Position numbers and translations under genes: made by a program
Shown here: piece after piece, positions 1 to 9,404 of the stretch
Layout of the letters: each line of letters starts with the position of its first letter
Numbering within the stretch: position 1 is the first letter of the stretch
Assembly (NCBI GenBank): GCA_964392305.1
Contig: CAYMPV010000021.1
Location: 1 to 64,000 of the forward strand
Direction of reading: 5' to 3'
Length of the DNA stretch: 64,000 nt
From: JACKIC01 sp964392305
GTDB lineage: Bacteria; Planctomycetota; UBA1135; UBA2386
The notes under the pieces: model-generated
The model's input: the letters and a program-made list of their open reading frames with translations, nothing else
What the model was told of the DNA's origin: nothing
Databases searched by the model: none

Positions 1-49
1 GGTGGGGCGTCGGATTGCTTTCCTCTTCCTCATCACCTGAGATCTACCA

Positions 50-2731
50 ATGGAAGGCAGACGCTGGGTCGCGGGTGGCTTGGTCTTGGTGATGCTGCTC
101 GCCGCCGCGTTCTGGCTGTTGTCACGCAAGGAACCGGGGCTCGTCGCGCCACTGGTCAACCCTGCGTCGCAAGAGGGCCAAACGGGTGCGAACGCCGCCA
201 CCGGGGATGCCACAGCACCGCCAGCACCCGTGGGCACTGCGGCGGTCACCGACGAGCCTGCGCGCACCGCCGTGGCCGCGCCCGTACCCGCGCGCAAGAC
301 CGCGATCCTGCGCGGTCGTTGCGTCGACGGTGACGGCAAGCCGCTCGCTGGTTGCACGGTGCGGCTGCACGGCTGGGGGGCCAACCAGGAGCGCACCGAT
401 GCGTGGCTGCTCGATCACGGCAGCGCGCCGCAGTGGGAGGATCCGGACAAGGTGGTCACGGAGGCGGACGGGCGGTTCGAGTTCACGTTCTGGCCGCCGC
501 CGCCGTTCCAATTCTCGCTCGATGTGACGCGCGACGGGTGTGGCGCCATGAGCGGGCGTTGGAGTTCGCTCGAGGAGGGCTCGACGACCGACGTCGGGGA
601 TGTGCTGATGGCGACGGGGGTCCAGGTCAGCGGGCGGGTGGTGGACACCGAGGGGGTGCCGCAGGCCAAGGCCTACGTATCGCTGCGACGGACGACAAGG
701 GAAGACCTGGGCGCCACGCGAGCAACGCCGGAGCCAGTGAAGCCGGCCTGGGGGAGTCAGGCCTTGTGCGATGCGAATGGGGCGTTCTTGGTGCGCGGCT
801 GGCTGGTGCCGGGCACTTACTCGCTGGAGGTTCTTGATCGTTCCCTGGTCGAACCCAAGTCGCTCGAGTTGACGGCCGAACGACCGATGCAAGACATCAC
901 CGTCATCGTCAAGGCGACGAAGGACGTGGTCACGATCAGTGGCCGCGTCGTCGACGAGACGGGGTTGCCCGTGGCGCGGGCCCAAGTGGAGGATCGCTCG
1001 CCCGCGAGCGGCAGGATGGCGTCGGCCCACACGCGGCGCGACGGCACCTTCGAAATGAAGCTGCCCGAGGGGGCGGTGGCAAAGACGGCATCGCTGGTCG
1101 TGTGGGCGACGGGCTGCGAGGCCGATGCCGAGCCGCGCGTGGTGCCGTGGGGCAGCAAGGACGTCGAGTTCCAGGTCACGCGCGGCGCGACGCTGACGTT
1201 GCGGGTCACGGACCAGGACAACGCGCCGGTGCTGACCTACACCGTGCGGTTGATCCCGCGCAACCGGGGCCGGTTCAGCTCTGACGACGCCAAGGCGCTG
1301 GCGCAGGGTCAACACGACAACGGCATCGTCACGCTGCAAGGGTTCACGCGCGGCGACTGGCTGTTGATCGTCGACTTCCCCTCAGGAACGGGCCTGGAGT
1401 CACTGTTCGAGCCGCTGCAGCAGACCGTGAACGCGCCGCGCCGGCTCGATCTGCGCGCAGGTGCGGCGGCGCAACGGATCCTGCGGGTGGTCGGCGCGGA
1501 CGGCGCGCCGATCGCTGGCAGCAAGGTGCAGCTCTGTGAGACCTTCGGCTCGCCGTTGACCGAGCGGCGCATGGTGATGCGGCGTCAGCATTGGCTCTGG
1601 AACGCCGGTGGCGGTCACGCCCTGGTCCTGTTCGAAGGGGTGACGGATGCAGCCGGGCGCGTTTCGTTGACTGGCCCCGGCGATCACGGTCTCGGCGTCT
1701 GCCTGCTCGGCCCGGGCCACCTGCCGCTGCAGCGCGAGGGCATCCGGCTCGACATCGCCGAGGAACTGGTGATCGAAGTGAGCATCGGCGCGCGACTGGT
1801 AGGCAAGGTGACACCGCCCGAGGCGCTCACCGAACTGCGCCGCCTGGCTCAGGTCGCTGACGGCGCGCCGTTCCCAGCCGAGCATCAGCCACGGCTGCGT
1901 TTGCGCGGCCAAGACAACCGCTGGTTTCCGCCCAGCGGTGTGAACGATGACGACTGCGAGGCCCTGCGCCTGCGCGAAGACGGCAGCTTCGACGCGAGCG
2001 GCCTGCCCGTGGGATCGTGGCAGGTCGAGCTGGTGCACTTCAAGGTGACGGACCGTAGCAGCAGCAGTCAAGGTTTCGGCGGCCAGAACGTCGTGCTGGT
2101 CGATGGCCAGACGACGGAGCTGCAGTTGGATCTCGAGAGACTCCTCCCCGGAACGATCGAGGCACTGGTGCTGCACAACGGCGAGCCGCTGGCAAACGCG
2201 GTCGTGACGCTTCGGGATGAACAACAGTGGATGAACCTGACGACCGACGCTGCAGGTCGCTTCACGCAGACTTGCCGTGCTGGCGAATTCACCCTGCTGG
2301 TGCAGCGACCGAGCAACGGCCGAATGCTGCCGATGCTGCGCTGCGCGACGCCCGTGCAGGTCGTGCGCGGCCAGACGACGCGGCAGACGTTCGCCGTTTC
2401 CTCGGCCGCGGTGGTGTTCACCGTGCTCGATCCCGACGGCAAACCCGCGGCCGGCGTCGGGCTGTTCACGCGCCCTGGCAATGACCAACTGCCGCCGACC
2501 GACGAGCACGGCAAGGTCGAGGTCGAGGTCACGGCGGAGAACGTGACCGTGCAGACGCTGCCGCAGCGACTCATGGACAACGACGCCAGGTCGAAGCTGA
2601 TGCGCGAGGCCGCGAGCAGCGGCAATCGGGACCCCTTCGCGCCGCTGTGGTTGACCGTCGGCACGCTCGCGATCGTGCCGGGACAGACCAATACGCTCAC
2701 GATCCGGCTGCCGCCCGAGTGGCGGCAGTAG
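50..2731 (+). CDS. Large single-pass protein with carboxypeptidase-regulatory-like repeats
   Basis: 893 residues. A short basic N-terminus is followed by one hydrophobic helix at about residues 7-24, which fits a membrane anchor or uncleaved signal. An Ala/Pro/Thr-rich spacer comes next, then a series of beta-sandwich repeats of the CarboxypepD_reg type. These are recognisable by the pattern G-R-x-V-D-x-x-G-x-P-x-x-x-A-x-V near residues 88, 193 and 296, and by weaker copies near 478, 708 and 791. Such repeats are usually non-enzymatic prealbumin-like domains on surface or periplasmic proteins, and no catalytic motif is visible. The exact role is unknown. It converges with the LamG gene 15 bases downstream. 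Three other proteins in this window (14901-17285, 20878-22773, 42701-45334) have the same architecture. Confidence 0.8.
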   Translation: MEGRRWVAGGLVLVMLLAAAFWLLSRKEPGLVAPLVNPASQEGQTGANAATGDATAPPAPVGTAAVTDEPARTAVAAPVPARKTAILRGRCVDGDGKPLAGCTVRLHGWGANQERTDAWLLDHGSAPQWEDPDKVVTEADGRFEFTFWPPPPFQFSLDVTRDGCGAMSGRWSSLEEGSTTDVGDVLMATGVQVSGRVVDTEGVPQAKAYVSLRRTTREDLGATRATPEPVKPAWGSQALCDANGAFLVRGWLVPGTYSLEVLDRSLVEPKSLELTAERPMQDITVIVKATKDVVTISGRVVDETGLPVARAQVEDRSPASGRMASAHTRRDGTFEMKLPEGAVAKTASLVVWATGCEADAEPRVVPWGSKDVEFQVTRGATLTLRVTDQDNAPVLTYTVRLIPRNRGRFSSDDAKALAQGQHDNGIVTLQGFTRGDWLLIVDFPSGTGLESLFEPLQQTVNAPRRLDLRAGAAAQRILRVVGADGAPIAGSKVQLCETFGSPLTERRMVMRRQHWLWNAGGGHALVLFEGVTDAAGRVSLTGPGDHGLGVCLLGPGHLPLQREGIRLDIAEELVIEVSIGARLVGKVTPPEALTELRRLAQVADGAPFPAEHQPRLRLRGQDNRWFPPSGVNDDDCEALRLREDGSFDASGLPVGSWQVELVHFKVTDRSSSSQGFGGQNVVLVDGQTTELQLDLERLLPGTIEALVLHNGEPLANAVVTLRDEQQWMNLTTDAAGRFTQTCRAGEFTLLVQRPSNGRMLPMLRCATPVQVVRGQTTRQTFAVSSAAVVFTVLDPDGKPAAGVGLFTRPGNDQLPPTDEHGKVEVEVTAENVTVQTLPQRLMDNDARSKLMREAASSGNRDPFAPLWLTVGTLAIVPGQTNTLTIRLPPEWRQ

Positions 2732-2746
2732 CGGAACGCGCCGCGA

Positions 2747-3856
2747 TCAGTTGCCGAGCACCATGCCGACCGGGTTGGTGGACATCAGTCCGCGCGGGCC
2801 GCCGAAGAACAGGCCCTGTGCGTAGAACTGCACACCGTCGAACGCCGGCAGCGGCGGGATCGGGAACGGCAGCGAACCGTTGCCGAGCGAGTCGAGCACC
2901 ATCAGCTGCGTGACTTCGTTGCTGCATTCCCACGGGCAGCCGCCCATCGCCGGTACGAACGTGCCGAGATCGACCGGCAGGGCGATCGGACCCGCGTTGT
3001 TGCGGTTCAGGCCCAGAGCCATGAAGCCGACCGTGTTCGGCACCGGCGTGGTCACGTCGAGGGAGTAGAGCAGGTTGCCGATCGCCGGCGCGCTCGCGGT
3101 GGTCATCGCCGCGTCGCAGCCGATGCCGAAGCTGCTCGAGCCCGCGCCGTTGGCGTTGGCCCAGACCAAGATCTCGGCCGGCGTGGCCGCCCGCGTCAAG
3201 AAGCGGAACTCGTCGATGTCGTAGATGCTCGGCGCCGAGGTCGGGAGCTGGCGGCCGATCGTGAACGTCGGTCCGGTGATGTTCGGCAGCGCGGTGAGCA
3301 CCGCGGGTGTCTCGGGCACACCGTTGATGTAGTAGGTCGCGGTCATCGCCGTGGTGTCGACGACGAAAGCGACGTGCACCCAGCCTGCGGTCGCCATCTG
3401 GTAGATGTTGGCGATCGTGCGGTAGTAGGTGGTGCCGCCCGCGTTGCCCACGGTCAGCAGGGTCGAACTGCCCGAGTAGATGCGGAACGAACCGGACACC
3501 GGAATGCCGGCGACGTAGGTGAGGCCTGGGCCAGGCGAACCGCGCAGGTTGTTCATCCACATCGCCCACGTGTAGTCACCCGTCACCGACGGCGACCAGC
3601 CGGTGTCGACGACGTTGGCCTCGTAGGGCGTCGCGGCGATGCCGCTGGTCAGCGCGTCGCCGAAGCGGCCGGGCACGAACGAAGTGGTCGGCGCGGTCGT
3701 CAGCGTGTTGGTGATCGGTCCTTCGCCGGGGGCCGGGGAGTTCGGGGCGTAGTTCAGGGCCTTGGTGCCGCCGCCTTCGAACTTGTAGAAGAGGACTTCG
3801 TTCTGCGCGCAGAGCGAAGCAGCGAGACCGAGTGAGAGCAGGCAGTGGATGCGCAT
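2747..3856 (-). CDS. Secreted LamG-domain protein with conserved C-terminal module
   Basis: About 369 residues from the chosen ATG, which begins MRIHCLLSLGLAASLCAQ, a typical signal peptide with cleavage after AQ. A longer in-frame start 18 codons upstream would bury this signal, so I rejected it. The middle looks like a concanavalin/LamG fold (W-x-x-W-M, WVHVAFVVDT, YINGVPE and I-D-E-F-R-F motifs), which typically binds carbohydrate or serves as a structural domain. The last 120 or so residues start at a G-x-G-C motif and match the module found in several other secreted proteins here. Expected location is the periplasm or cell surface. The ligand cannot be predicted. Confidence 0.8.
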   Translation of the reverse strand: MRIHCLLSLGLAASLCAQNEVLFYKFEGGGTKALNYAPNSPAPGEGPITNTLTTAPTTSFVPGRFGDALTSGIAATPYEANVVDTGWSPSVTGDYTWAMWMNNLRGSPGPGLTYVAGIPVSGSFRIYSGSSTLLTVGNAGGTTYYRTIANIYQMATAGWVHVAFVVDTTAMTATYYINGVPETPAVLTALPNITGPTFTIGRQLPTSAPSIYDIDEFRFLTRAATPAEILVWANANGAGSSSFGIGCDAAMTTASAPAIGNLLYSLDVTTPVPNTVGFMALGLNRNNAGPIALPVDLGTFVPAMGGCPWECSNEVTQLMVLDSLGNGSLPFPIPPLPAFDGVQFYAQGLFFGGPRGLMSTNPVGMVLGN

Positions 3857-3998
3857 CGATGGCTCCGTGTTGTGGTGCGATGTCAGAGGGGCGGCGAATC
3901 GTCGGCGCATGCCCGCGAACGGTCAAGGCGGTGCGCACCCGCGAGGCCCGGCCTCGCCGATGCGGTCCCATCGCTGTCCCAGTCGCGTCACGCGCCGC

Positions 3999-5639
3999 TC
4001 AGAACAGCGGCAACCCGAACGCGTCCGACACCGTCAACCCGTTCGGCCCCTGCGCGTCGAGCGTCAACCACTGCCCGAACAAAGTCGTACCGGCGAAGCC
4101 CGGTGGGATCGCGAAGGTGTATTGCCCGATGCCGTCACCGGGTCCGTTGCCCTGAGCCAACTGCGGCATCGCCATGACGATCAGGTTCGGCGTCATGCCG
4201 AGGTAGACGTTCTGACCTTGCAGCACCGTCGGCGTGTTGTTGGCGAGCAGGTCCCAGACGAGGAACTGGAAGCTGCCGCCGGGCACATGATCGACGCCGA
4301 CGGTGCAGGCGGGATTGCCTGCGTAAGCCGGCAGCACCGCGACGCTGCCGGGCACGAAGCCGCCGCTGCCGGTCGTGCCGGTGCCGAACGTCGTCGGCAC
4401 GTTGGCCCCTTCCGACCACAGCCGCGGCCGGTCGAACGGCGGCAGTTCGCCGGCGACGCGCGGGTCGGTCATCGTGTGCAGGAAGGCGACGATGTCGAGT
4501 CGGTCCTGCGCCGACAGCTGGCCGGGGATGTTGATCACCAGCGGCTCGAACGTGAACTGGCCGCCGAGTGCGTAGAAGTCGACGACGCTGGTCAGCGTGG
4601 CGCGGCTGCCGTTGTGGAAGAACGGCGCCCGCAGCGCGACGTTGCGCAGGCCCGGCACCTTGAAGCGGCCCTGGTCGAGCGGGTTGCTGGTGACGTTGGC
4701 GCGCCCCGGGTCCTCGACCGCCGGGCGCACGCCGATGTTGCGGAAGTCGTGCAGCACCGGCCCGGTGTTGAGCACGCCCGGGTTGACGTCGGTGTGGCAG
4801 CTCGCGCACAAGCCGCGGAACTTGGTCAGGCCGCGGTTCTCCTGGACCGTCAGCGAGCCCTGGTTGACGAGGCTCAGGTCGAACGGTGACTGGTCGCTGA
4901 TCAGCGTGCGTTCGTAGCTCGCGATCGCGAAGATGATGCGCACCGGCGTGACGCCCGGCGAGCCGTAGACCTGCTGGAACAGCGTCGCGTAGGTGTGGCC
5001 CTGGACGAACGCCTGCAGCGGCGGCGGCAGCTGGTCGGCGAGCGCCAGCGGCGTGCAGGTCGCCAGGTCGGCGGCGATGCTGGTCCAACTGCGACCGATG
5101 TGGCTCATCTCCCCTTCGCTGAGCGGCGGGCCGGCGATCTGGCTCTCGAGCGCGCCGCCGCTGGGCAGCACGATGTTGTTGGTGACCGGGTCGCGGAACA
5201 CGTCGCTGGCGCGTCCGTCCCAGAACAGTTCGATTGCGTAGGCCGCGTTGATCGGCGACGGCGCCTTGCGCGGCGTGACCTGCGGGCGGATGCCGAACAG
5301 CGCGTCGCGCACGAAGTGGCCCTGCGCGTCGTGTCGGACCACACCCGGCGAGCCGCGGCTGTCGTCGATCGTGTTGAACGTGCCGTCGAAGCCTGGGTGC
5401 AGCGAGGTCGTTGTGCGCGGGTCGCCGCCGCCGTTGGCGAAGATGTGGCAGGTGCCGCACGCCACCGCGCGCGACGACGACAGCTGTTCGTCCCAGAACA
5501 GGGCCTTGCCGAGCAGCGCCTTCGCCGCCGTCAGCGGGTTGCCGGCCGGAACCGGCGGCGGCGGCAGGATCTGGGCCTGGGCGAGCGAGCAGAGCGACGC
5601 GGTGGCGAGGGCGAGGGGGTAGCGGCAGAGAACGGACAC
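3999..5639 (-). CDS. Di-haem cytochrome c peroxidase-like secreted protein
   Basis: About 546 residues from a GTG start at the signal peptide (V-S-V-L-C-R-Y-P then a hydrophobic run ending AQA). The reading frame is open for another 66 codons upstream, but that stretch looks non-coding. Two haem c sites are visible: CGTCH at residues 61-65 and CASCH at 278-282. The flanking G-K-x-L-F-W-D and F-H-N-G-S motifs are typical of the MauG/CcpA family. Family members reduce peroxide or oxidise protein and small-molecule substrates in the periplasm. Beyond the cytochrome part is a C-terminal extension of about 110 residues ending in an IPPGFAGTTLFGQW-type stretch. It resembles the C-terminal module of neighbouring secreted proteins, so this looks like an enzyme fused to the organism's common export module. 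It is divergent from the LamG gene at 5840. Confidence 0.85.
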   Translation of the reverse strand: MSVLCRYPLALATASLCSLAQAQILPPPPVPAGNPLTAAKALLGKALFWDEQLSSSRAVACGTCHIFANGGGDPRTTTSLHPGFDGTFNTIDDSRGSPGVVRHDAQGHFVRDALFGIRPQVTPRKAPSPINAAYAIELFWDGRASDVFRDPVTNNIVLPSGGALESQIAGPPLSEGEMSHIGRSWTSIAADLATCTPLALADQLPPPLQAFVQGHTYATLFQQVYGSPGVTPVRIIFAIASYERTLISDQSPFDLSLVNQGSLTVQENRGLTKFRGLCASCHTDVNPGVLNTGPVLHDFRNIGVRPAVEDPGRANVTSNPLDQGRFKVPGLRNVALRAPFFHNGSRATLTSVVDFYALGGQFTFEPLVINIPGQLSAQDRLDIVAFLHTMTDPRVAGELPPFDRPRLWSEGANVPTTFGTGTTGSGGFVPGSVAVLPAYAGNPACTVGVDHVPGGSFQFLVWDLLANNTPTVLQGQNVYLGMTPNLIVMAMPQLAQGNGPGDGIGQYTFAIPPGFAGTTLFGQWLTLDAQGPNGLTVSDAFGLPLF

Positions 5640-5839
5640 GGCTCTTGGGAGAAGGCGGGGCGCCTCGAAGACTACCGGATAGCCGCGTCGTGTGGGACGC
5701 GGATGCCCCGTGGCCGGCGCGCCGTGCCATGGCATCGGGGTCCCGCATCCGCCAGATGGCAGCAAGGGCTGTCGCTGCGGCGCCGCTGCCGCGACGATCC
5801 GGAGCCTCCCACACGGTTCCCGACCCCACGAGGCCATTG

Positions 5840-6967
5840 ATGCGCACCATCGCCTGTTCGCTGCTTCCCGTGCTCGCCGCTGTCACGTCCGCCCAGGACA
5901 CCGGCGTCACCTTCGTCAACGGCGTCGACGACTTCCTCGAGCTGCCCTACAGCGCGCAGTTCATCCCGCAGTCGGGGATCACGGTCGAGGCGTGGATCAC
6001 CTACGACGACGCGACGATCCTCAGCAACAGCGGCAACCGCTATCCGACGATCGCGCGCCAGCACGTCTCGGGCGGCGGCAACGAGGCGTGGTTCCTGCGC
6101 GTCAACGCCGGCTCGACCAATACGCTGCAGCTGCGGTTCCGGGCCTCGACGACGAGCGGCAACATCATCGTCAACTACAGCTTCTCGCCGGGGCAGTTCG
6201 CCAACTGGACGCACGTCGCGGCGACCGCGGATGCCAGCGCGGTGACGCTCTACGTCAACGGGGTGGCGGTGTCGTCGCTGCCCGGCAACGGACTGCCGTT
6301 GCGCGACATGGGCGGTGAGCTGCGCGTCGGCAAGGGTGCGACGCTGATCGGCGGGGTGGCCAACGAGGTCTGGAACGGACAGATCGACGAGCTGCGCATC
6401 TGGCCGTTCGCGCGCACCGCGGCTGAGATCCAGGCGACGCTGAACGAGAAGCTGCAGGCGGTGCCCGGACTCGTGGCGACGTGGAACTTCGACAACACCT
6501 TCGTCGACACCTCGACCGGCAACGTGCTGGTGGCCAACGGCGCGCCCGGCTTCACGGCCAACACGCTGACGCTCGGCACCCCGGTCGTCGGCACCGCGGT
6601 GGGGTCGTCGTCTCCGGGCTGCCTCGGCGACATCCTGCTGTTGCCGACCAGTGCGCCGACCTCGGGCAACACCGCCTTCGCCGTGGCGGGCGCGCGCCTG
6701 CCGGCCTCGGCCTTCGCGTTCTTCGCCACAGCGTTCGCTGCCGCGCCCGCCGGCCTGCCGATCGCCGGGATCGACTACTGGCTCGATCCGGGTTCGACGA
6801 TCGCCGTGTTCACGCAAGCCGACGCGCTGGGGCTGGTGCGGTTCGCGTTGCCGATGCCCGCCAGCGGTTTCACCGGCGTCAACCTGGCGTTCCAGGTCGC
6901 GGCGCTCGATCCGTGTGGTGCGCAGGGTCTGACCGCGTCGAACGCGATGGCGATCACGATCCAGTAG
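5840..6967 (+). CDS. Secreted LamG-domain protein with C-terminal module
   Basis: 375 residues. The ATG chosen begins MRTIACSLLPVLAAVTSAQ, a clear signal peptide. The open frame continues far upstream, but that part is antisense to the peroxidase gene. Residues of about 20-220 form a LamG/concanavalin-like domain (ITVEAWITYDD, WTHVAATAD, LYVNGVAV, GQIDELRIW). The C-terminal part of about 120 residues begins near a P-G-C motif and follows the same layout as the module shared by other secreted proteins in the window, but lacks the G-M-P-G-C motif. Related in design, though not closely in sequence, to the protein at 2747-3856. Function unknown; a surface or extracellular role is inferred. Confidence 0.8.
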   Translation: MRTIACSLLPVLAAVTSAQDTGVTFVNGVDDFLELPYSAQFIPQSGITVEAWITYDDATILSNSGNRYPTIARQHVSGGGNEAWFLRVNAGSTNTLQLRFRASTTSGNIIVNYSFSPGQFANWTHVAATADASAVTLYVNGVAVSSLPGNGLPLRDMGGELRVGKGATLIGGVANEVWNGQIDELRIWPFARTAAEIQATLNEKLQAVPGLVATWNFDNTFVDTSTGNVLVANGAPGFTANTLTLGTPVVGTAVGSSSPGCLGDILLLPTSAPTSGNTAFAVAGARLPASAFAFFATAFAAAPAGLPIAGIDYWLDPGSTIAVFTQADALGLVRFALPMPASGFTGVNLAFQVAALDPCGAQGLTASNAMAITIQ

Positions 6968-7067
6968 GGCCTCGAGATTCACCAATGGGTTGCCGGCGCC
7001 CGGCAATAGACTTCGCGCGACGGGGTGGACTTCACCGCCCCGCGAGTCACCGACGTCGCGAGGTCTC

Positions 7068-8099
7068 ATGCACAAGTTCTCTCTCGTGTTGTTCGTGATG
7101 GCAACCGGTCTGTCGGCGCAATCGCCGCTGCAGACCAACCTGACGCCTGGCAACCAGGGCAACCTGGGCGGCGGTCTCTACTTCGACATGGAAGTGCACA
7201 GCACCGTGTCGATCACGCGCATCGAGTCGTGGGTGGGCACGATCGGCGTGACGCCCGGCGTGCTGGCGATGGAAGTATGGCTCGGGCCGACGAGTTACTT
7301 CGGCAACCTGCTGGGTCTCGAGATGTGGAGCCATGTCGCGACCGCGACCGCCACGGGCTTCGTGCCCAGCACGTCCGCCCAGGTGATGCCGTTCGACTTC
7401 GCCGTGCCGCTCACGCTCGGCCCGGGCAACTACGGCGTGGCGTTGCGTTCGCAGATGCTCGCGTCGCCGACGACGGCGGAGTGGAATCACAGCTACAGCA
7501 ACGGAGTGAACTGTCAGGGTTCGACGCCGGGTTCGTGCGCCAACACGGTGCATTCGACGACGGAACTGACCGTTCGTGGCGGGGCGGCGCAGAACGCGTT
7601 CCTCAGTGGCATCAGCTTCACGCCGCGCATGTGGAGCGGCAGCCTGCACTACACCAGCGGCGGAAACCCGCTGCAGCTGGCGTCGTGGCAGGGCTTCGGC
7701 TCCGGCTGCCCCTCCAGTGCGGGCTTGCCGACGCTCGCGCCGGTGAGCCGCCCGGTGCTCGGGCAGACGTTCGCGGTTGGCGTGAACCAGGCGCCGTCCG
7801 GAACGATCGGCTTCGCGGTGTTCGGTCTGTCGAACACGGCGTGGTACTACGTGCTGCTGCCGCTGGACCTGGGCTACATCGGCATGCCCGGCTGCCGGCA
7901 GTACATCGACATCGTCGCGACCTACGGCTTCGGGCCCGGTAATCCGGTGCCGCTGATCAGCAACGCAGTACCGGGCACGAGTGCCTTGACCGGGTTGCCG
8001 TTCTACCTGCAGGCGGTAATGGTCGATCCGGCGCCGATGCCCGGCAATCAGGTCGGCATGGTCACCACGAACGCGTTGGCTGGCGTGGTCGGGCTCTGA
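7068..8099 (+). CDS. Secreted protein of unknown function with C-terminal module
   Basis: 343 residues starting MHKFSLVLFVMATGLSAQ, a signal peptide. This ATG is preceded by a weak AGGT element. The N-terminal 200 residues are predicted all-beta, and I do not recognise a named domain. The segment resembles the N-terminal half of the protein at 29988 in style (an I-x-S/F-x-x-x then beta-rich description-type fold). The C-terminal part contains G-S-G-C, L-P-L-D-L, G-M-P-G-C and a final T-N-A-L-A-G-V-V-G, making it one of the clearest copies of the shared module. It ends eight bases before the convergent SGNH hydrolase gene. Confidence 0.75.
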   Translation: MHKFSLVLFVMATGLSAQSPLQTNLTPGNQGNLGGGLYFDMEVHSTVSITRIESWVGTIGVTPGVLAMEVWLGPTSYFGNLLGLEMWSHVATATATGFVPSTSAQVMPFDFAVPLTLGPGNYGVALRSQMLASPTTAEWNHSYSNGVNCQGSTPGSCANTVHSTTELTVRGGAAQNAFLSGISFTPRMWSGSLHYTSGGNPLQLASWQGFGSGCPSSAGLPTLAPVSRPVLGQTFAVGVNQAPSGTIGFAVFGLSNTAWYYVLLPLDLGYIGMPGCRQYIDIVATYGFGPGNPVPLISNAVPGTSALTGLPFYLQAVMVDPAPMPGNQVGMVTTNALAGVVGL

Positions 8100-8106
8100 T
8101 CGCCGG

Positions 8107-9339
8107 CTAGCGCAGCAGTTCGCGCAACTTCGCGGCGATCGTTGCGGCGATGACGCGGTTGCCCGTCGCCGACGGGTGCAGGTGGTCGACGCCGTAGAGG
8201 GCCTTGGGCTGAGCCTCGGCCAACAGCGCCGGTGTGGTGTCGACGCACGGCAGCTCCAGTCGAGAACACAGCTCGAGCAGGTGTCGCTGCGCATTGCCAG
8301 GCTGCAGCAGGTGCTCGTCGAGGCCGACCTCGGCCAGCGCCGTGCTGCGCAGTTCGGCGTCGATGTGGAACTGCGTCGGCAGGATCACCACCAGCACCGG
8401 CAGGCCGTCCGCTGCCGTGCGCAGAAGGCGCAGGCTCTGTTCGACATCGTCGAGCCACGCCTGCACGACCGGTCGGCCGCCGGTCGCGAACGCGTGTCCG
8501 GCCGGCGCGTCGAGGTAGAGGCCGGCGACGGTGCGGCCGACGGGCAGCGTCGCGCTCAGCGCGGCCTGTTCCGCCGTCGGCGAGAAGTGCGGCAGCACGG
8601 ACCAGGCGGGCTGGTGTTCGATCAGCCACGACTCGACGAGCAAGGCCAGGCGCGACCGTACCGCGAGCCGGCCGCGGGCGGAGTGCCGCAGCAGGTTGCC
8701 GAACGGACCGCTGAACAGGCGGCCGTCCACGACCACGCTGGTGCGCTGTTGGATGTCGTCGACAAAGTCGTTGCCGAGGAAGTAGGCCGCGACCAGCGCG
8801 TCGGCGCCGACCGTGGCGCGCAGGCGGCCGAGGCGCCGACACGTCGCGGCGAACCCATAGCCCGGCACGCCGGCGTTGACCGCCTCGCCAGGCAAACCCG
8901 CAGCGCGCAGCGACGCCGCGGTCAGCGCCGGGAAGCTGTCCTCGTCGGCGACGAAGTGACCGAACGTCAGCGAGTCGCCGCCGAACAGGATGCGCCGTTC
9001 TCCGGGTCGCTTGTCGGCGAGTTCGGCGCCACGCAGGCCGTGCGAGTTGATGCGGACTTCGAGCACCCGCGGCGCGAAGCGCGCACTCGGCGGCGCGTCC
9101 TGCGGCAAGGCTTCGAGGAAGCCGCCGACGAAGTTCGGCAGCGGCTCGAAGGCGTCGGGTTCGGGCGACCACCACGACGGCGCGACATCGACCACCGCGA
9201 AGGCCAACGGCGGCTGCCAGCACAGACGCGTCGCGAACTCGGCGGCGACGATCGTCATGCTCACGACGAACAGTGCCAGCCCGATCTTGAACCAGCGGCG
9301 TCGGCGTCGCCTGCGCGGCGGTTGGATCGTTTGGGTCAT
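8107..9339 (-). CDS. Membrane-anchored SGNH/GDSL-type hydrolase
   Basis: 410 residues from the ATG at 9339. The N-terminus carries seven consecutive arginines and then one hydrophobic helix at about residues 18-36, so the catalytic domain is expected outside the membrane. The nucleophile block is F-G-G-D-S-L with Ser123. The catalytic Asp/His pair is visible near the C-terminus as V-D-H-L-H-P-S-A-T-G. Family members are esterases or acyl-hydrolases, often acting on polysaccharide O-acetyl groups or lipids; the substrate is not evident. The frame stays open for 311 codons upstream, but that stretch overlaps the neighbouring gene antiframe and has no plausible start context. Confidence 0.85.
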   Translation of the reverse strand: MTQTIQPPRRRRRRRWFKIGLALFVVSMTIVAAEFATRLCWQPPLAFAVVDVAPSWWSPEPDAFEPLPNFVGGFLEALPQDAPPSARFAPRVLEVRINSHGLRGAELADKRPGERRILFGGDSLTFGHFVADEDSFPALTAASLRAAGLPGEAVNAGVPGYGFAATCRRLGRLRATVGADALVAAYFLGNDFVDDIQQRTSVVVDGRLFSGPFGNLLRHSARGRLAVRSRLALLVESWLIEHQPAWSVLPHFSPTAEQAALSATLPVGRTVAGLYLDAPAGHAFATGGRPVVQAWLDDVEQSLRLLRTAADGLPVLVVILPTQFHIDAELRSTALAEVGLDEHLLQPGNAQRHLLELCSRLELPCVDTTPALLAEAQPKALYGVDHLHPSATGNRVIAATIAAKLRELLR

Positions 9340-9404
9340 CGAAGGCAGCGATGGCGGGTCGAGGTCGGCGAAGCCCGGCTGAGCCCGTCGACACGTGCTT
9401 GCGG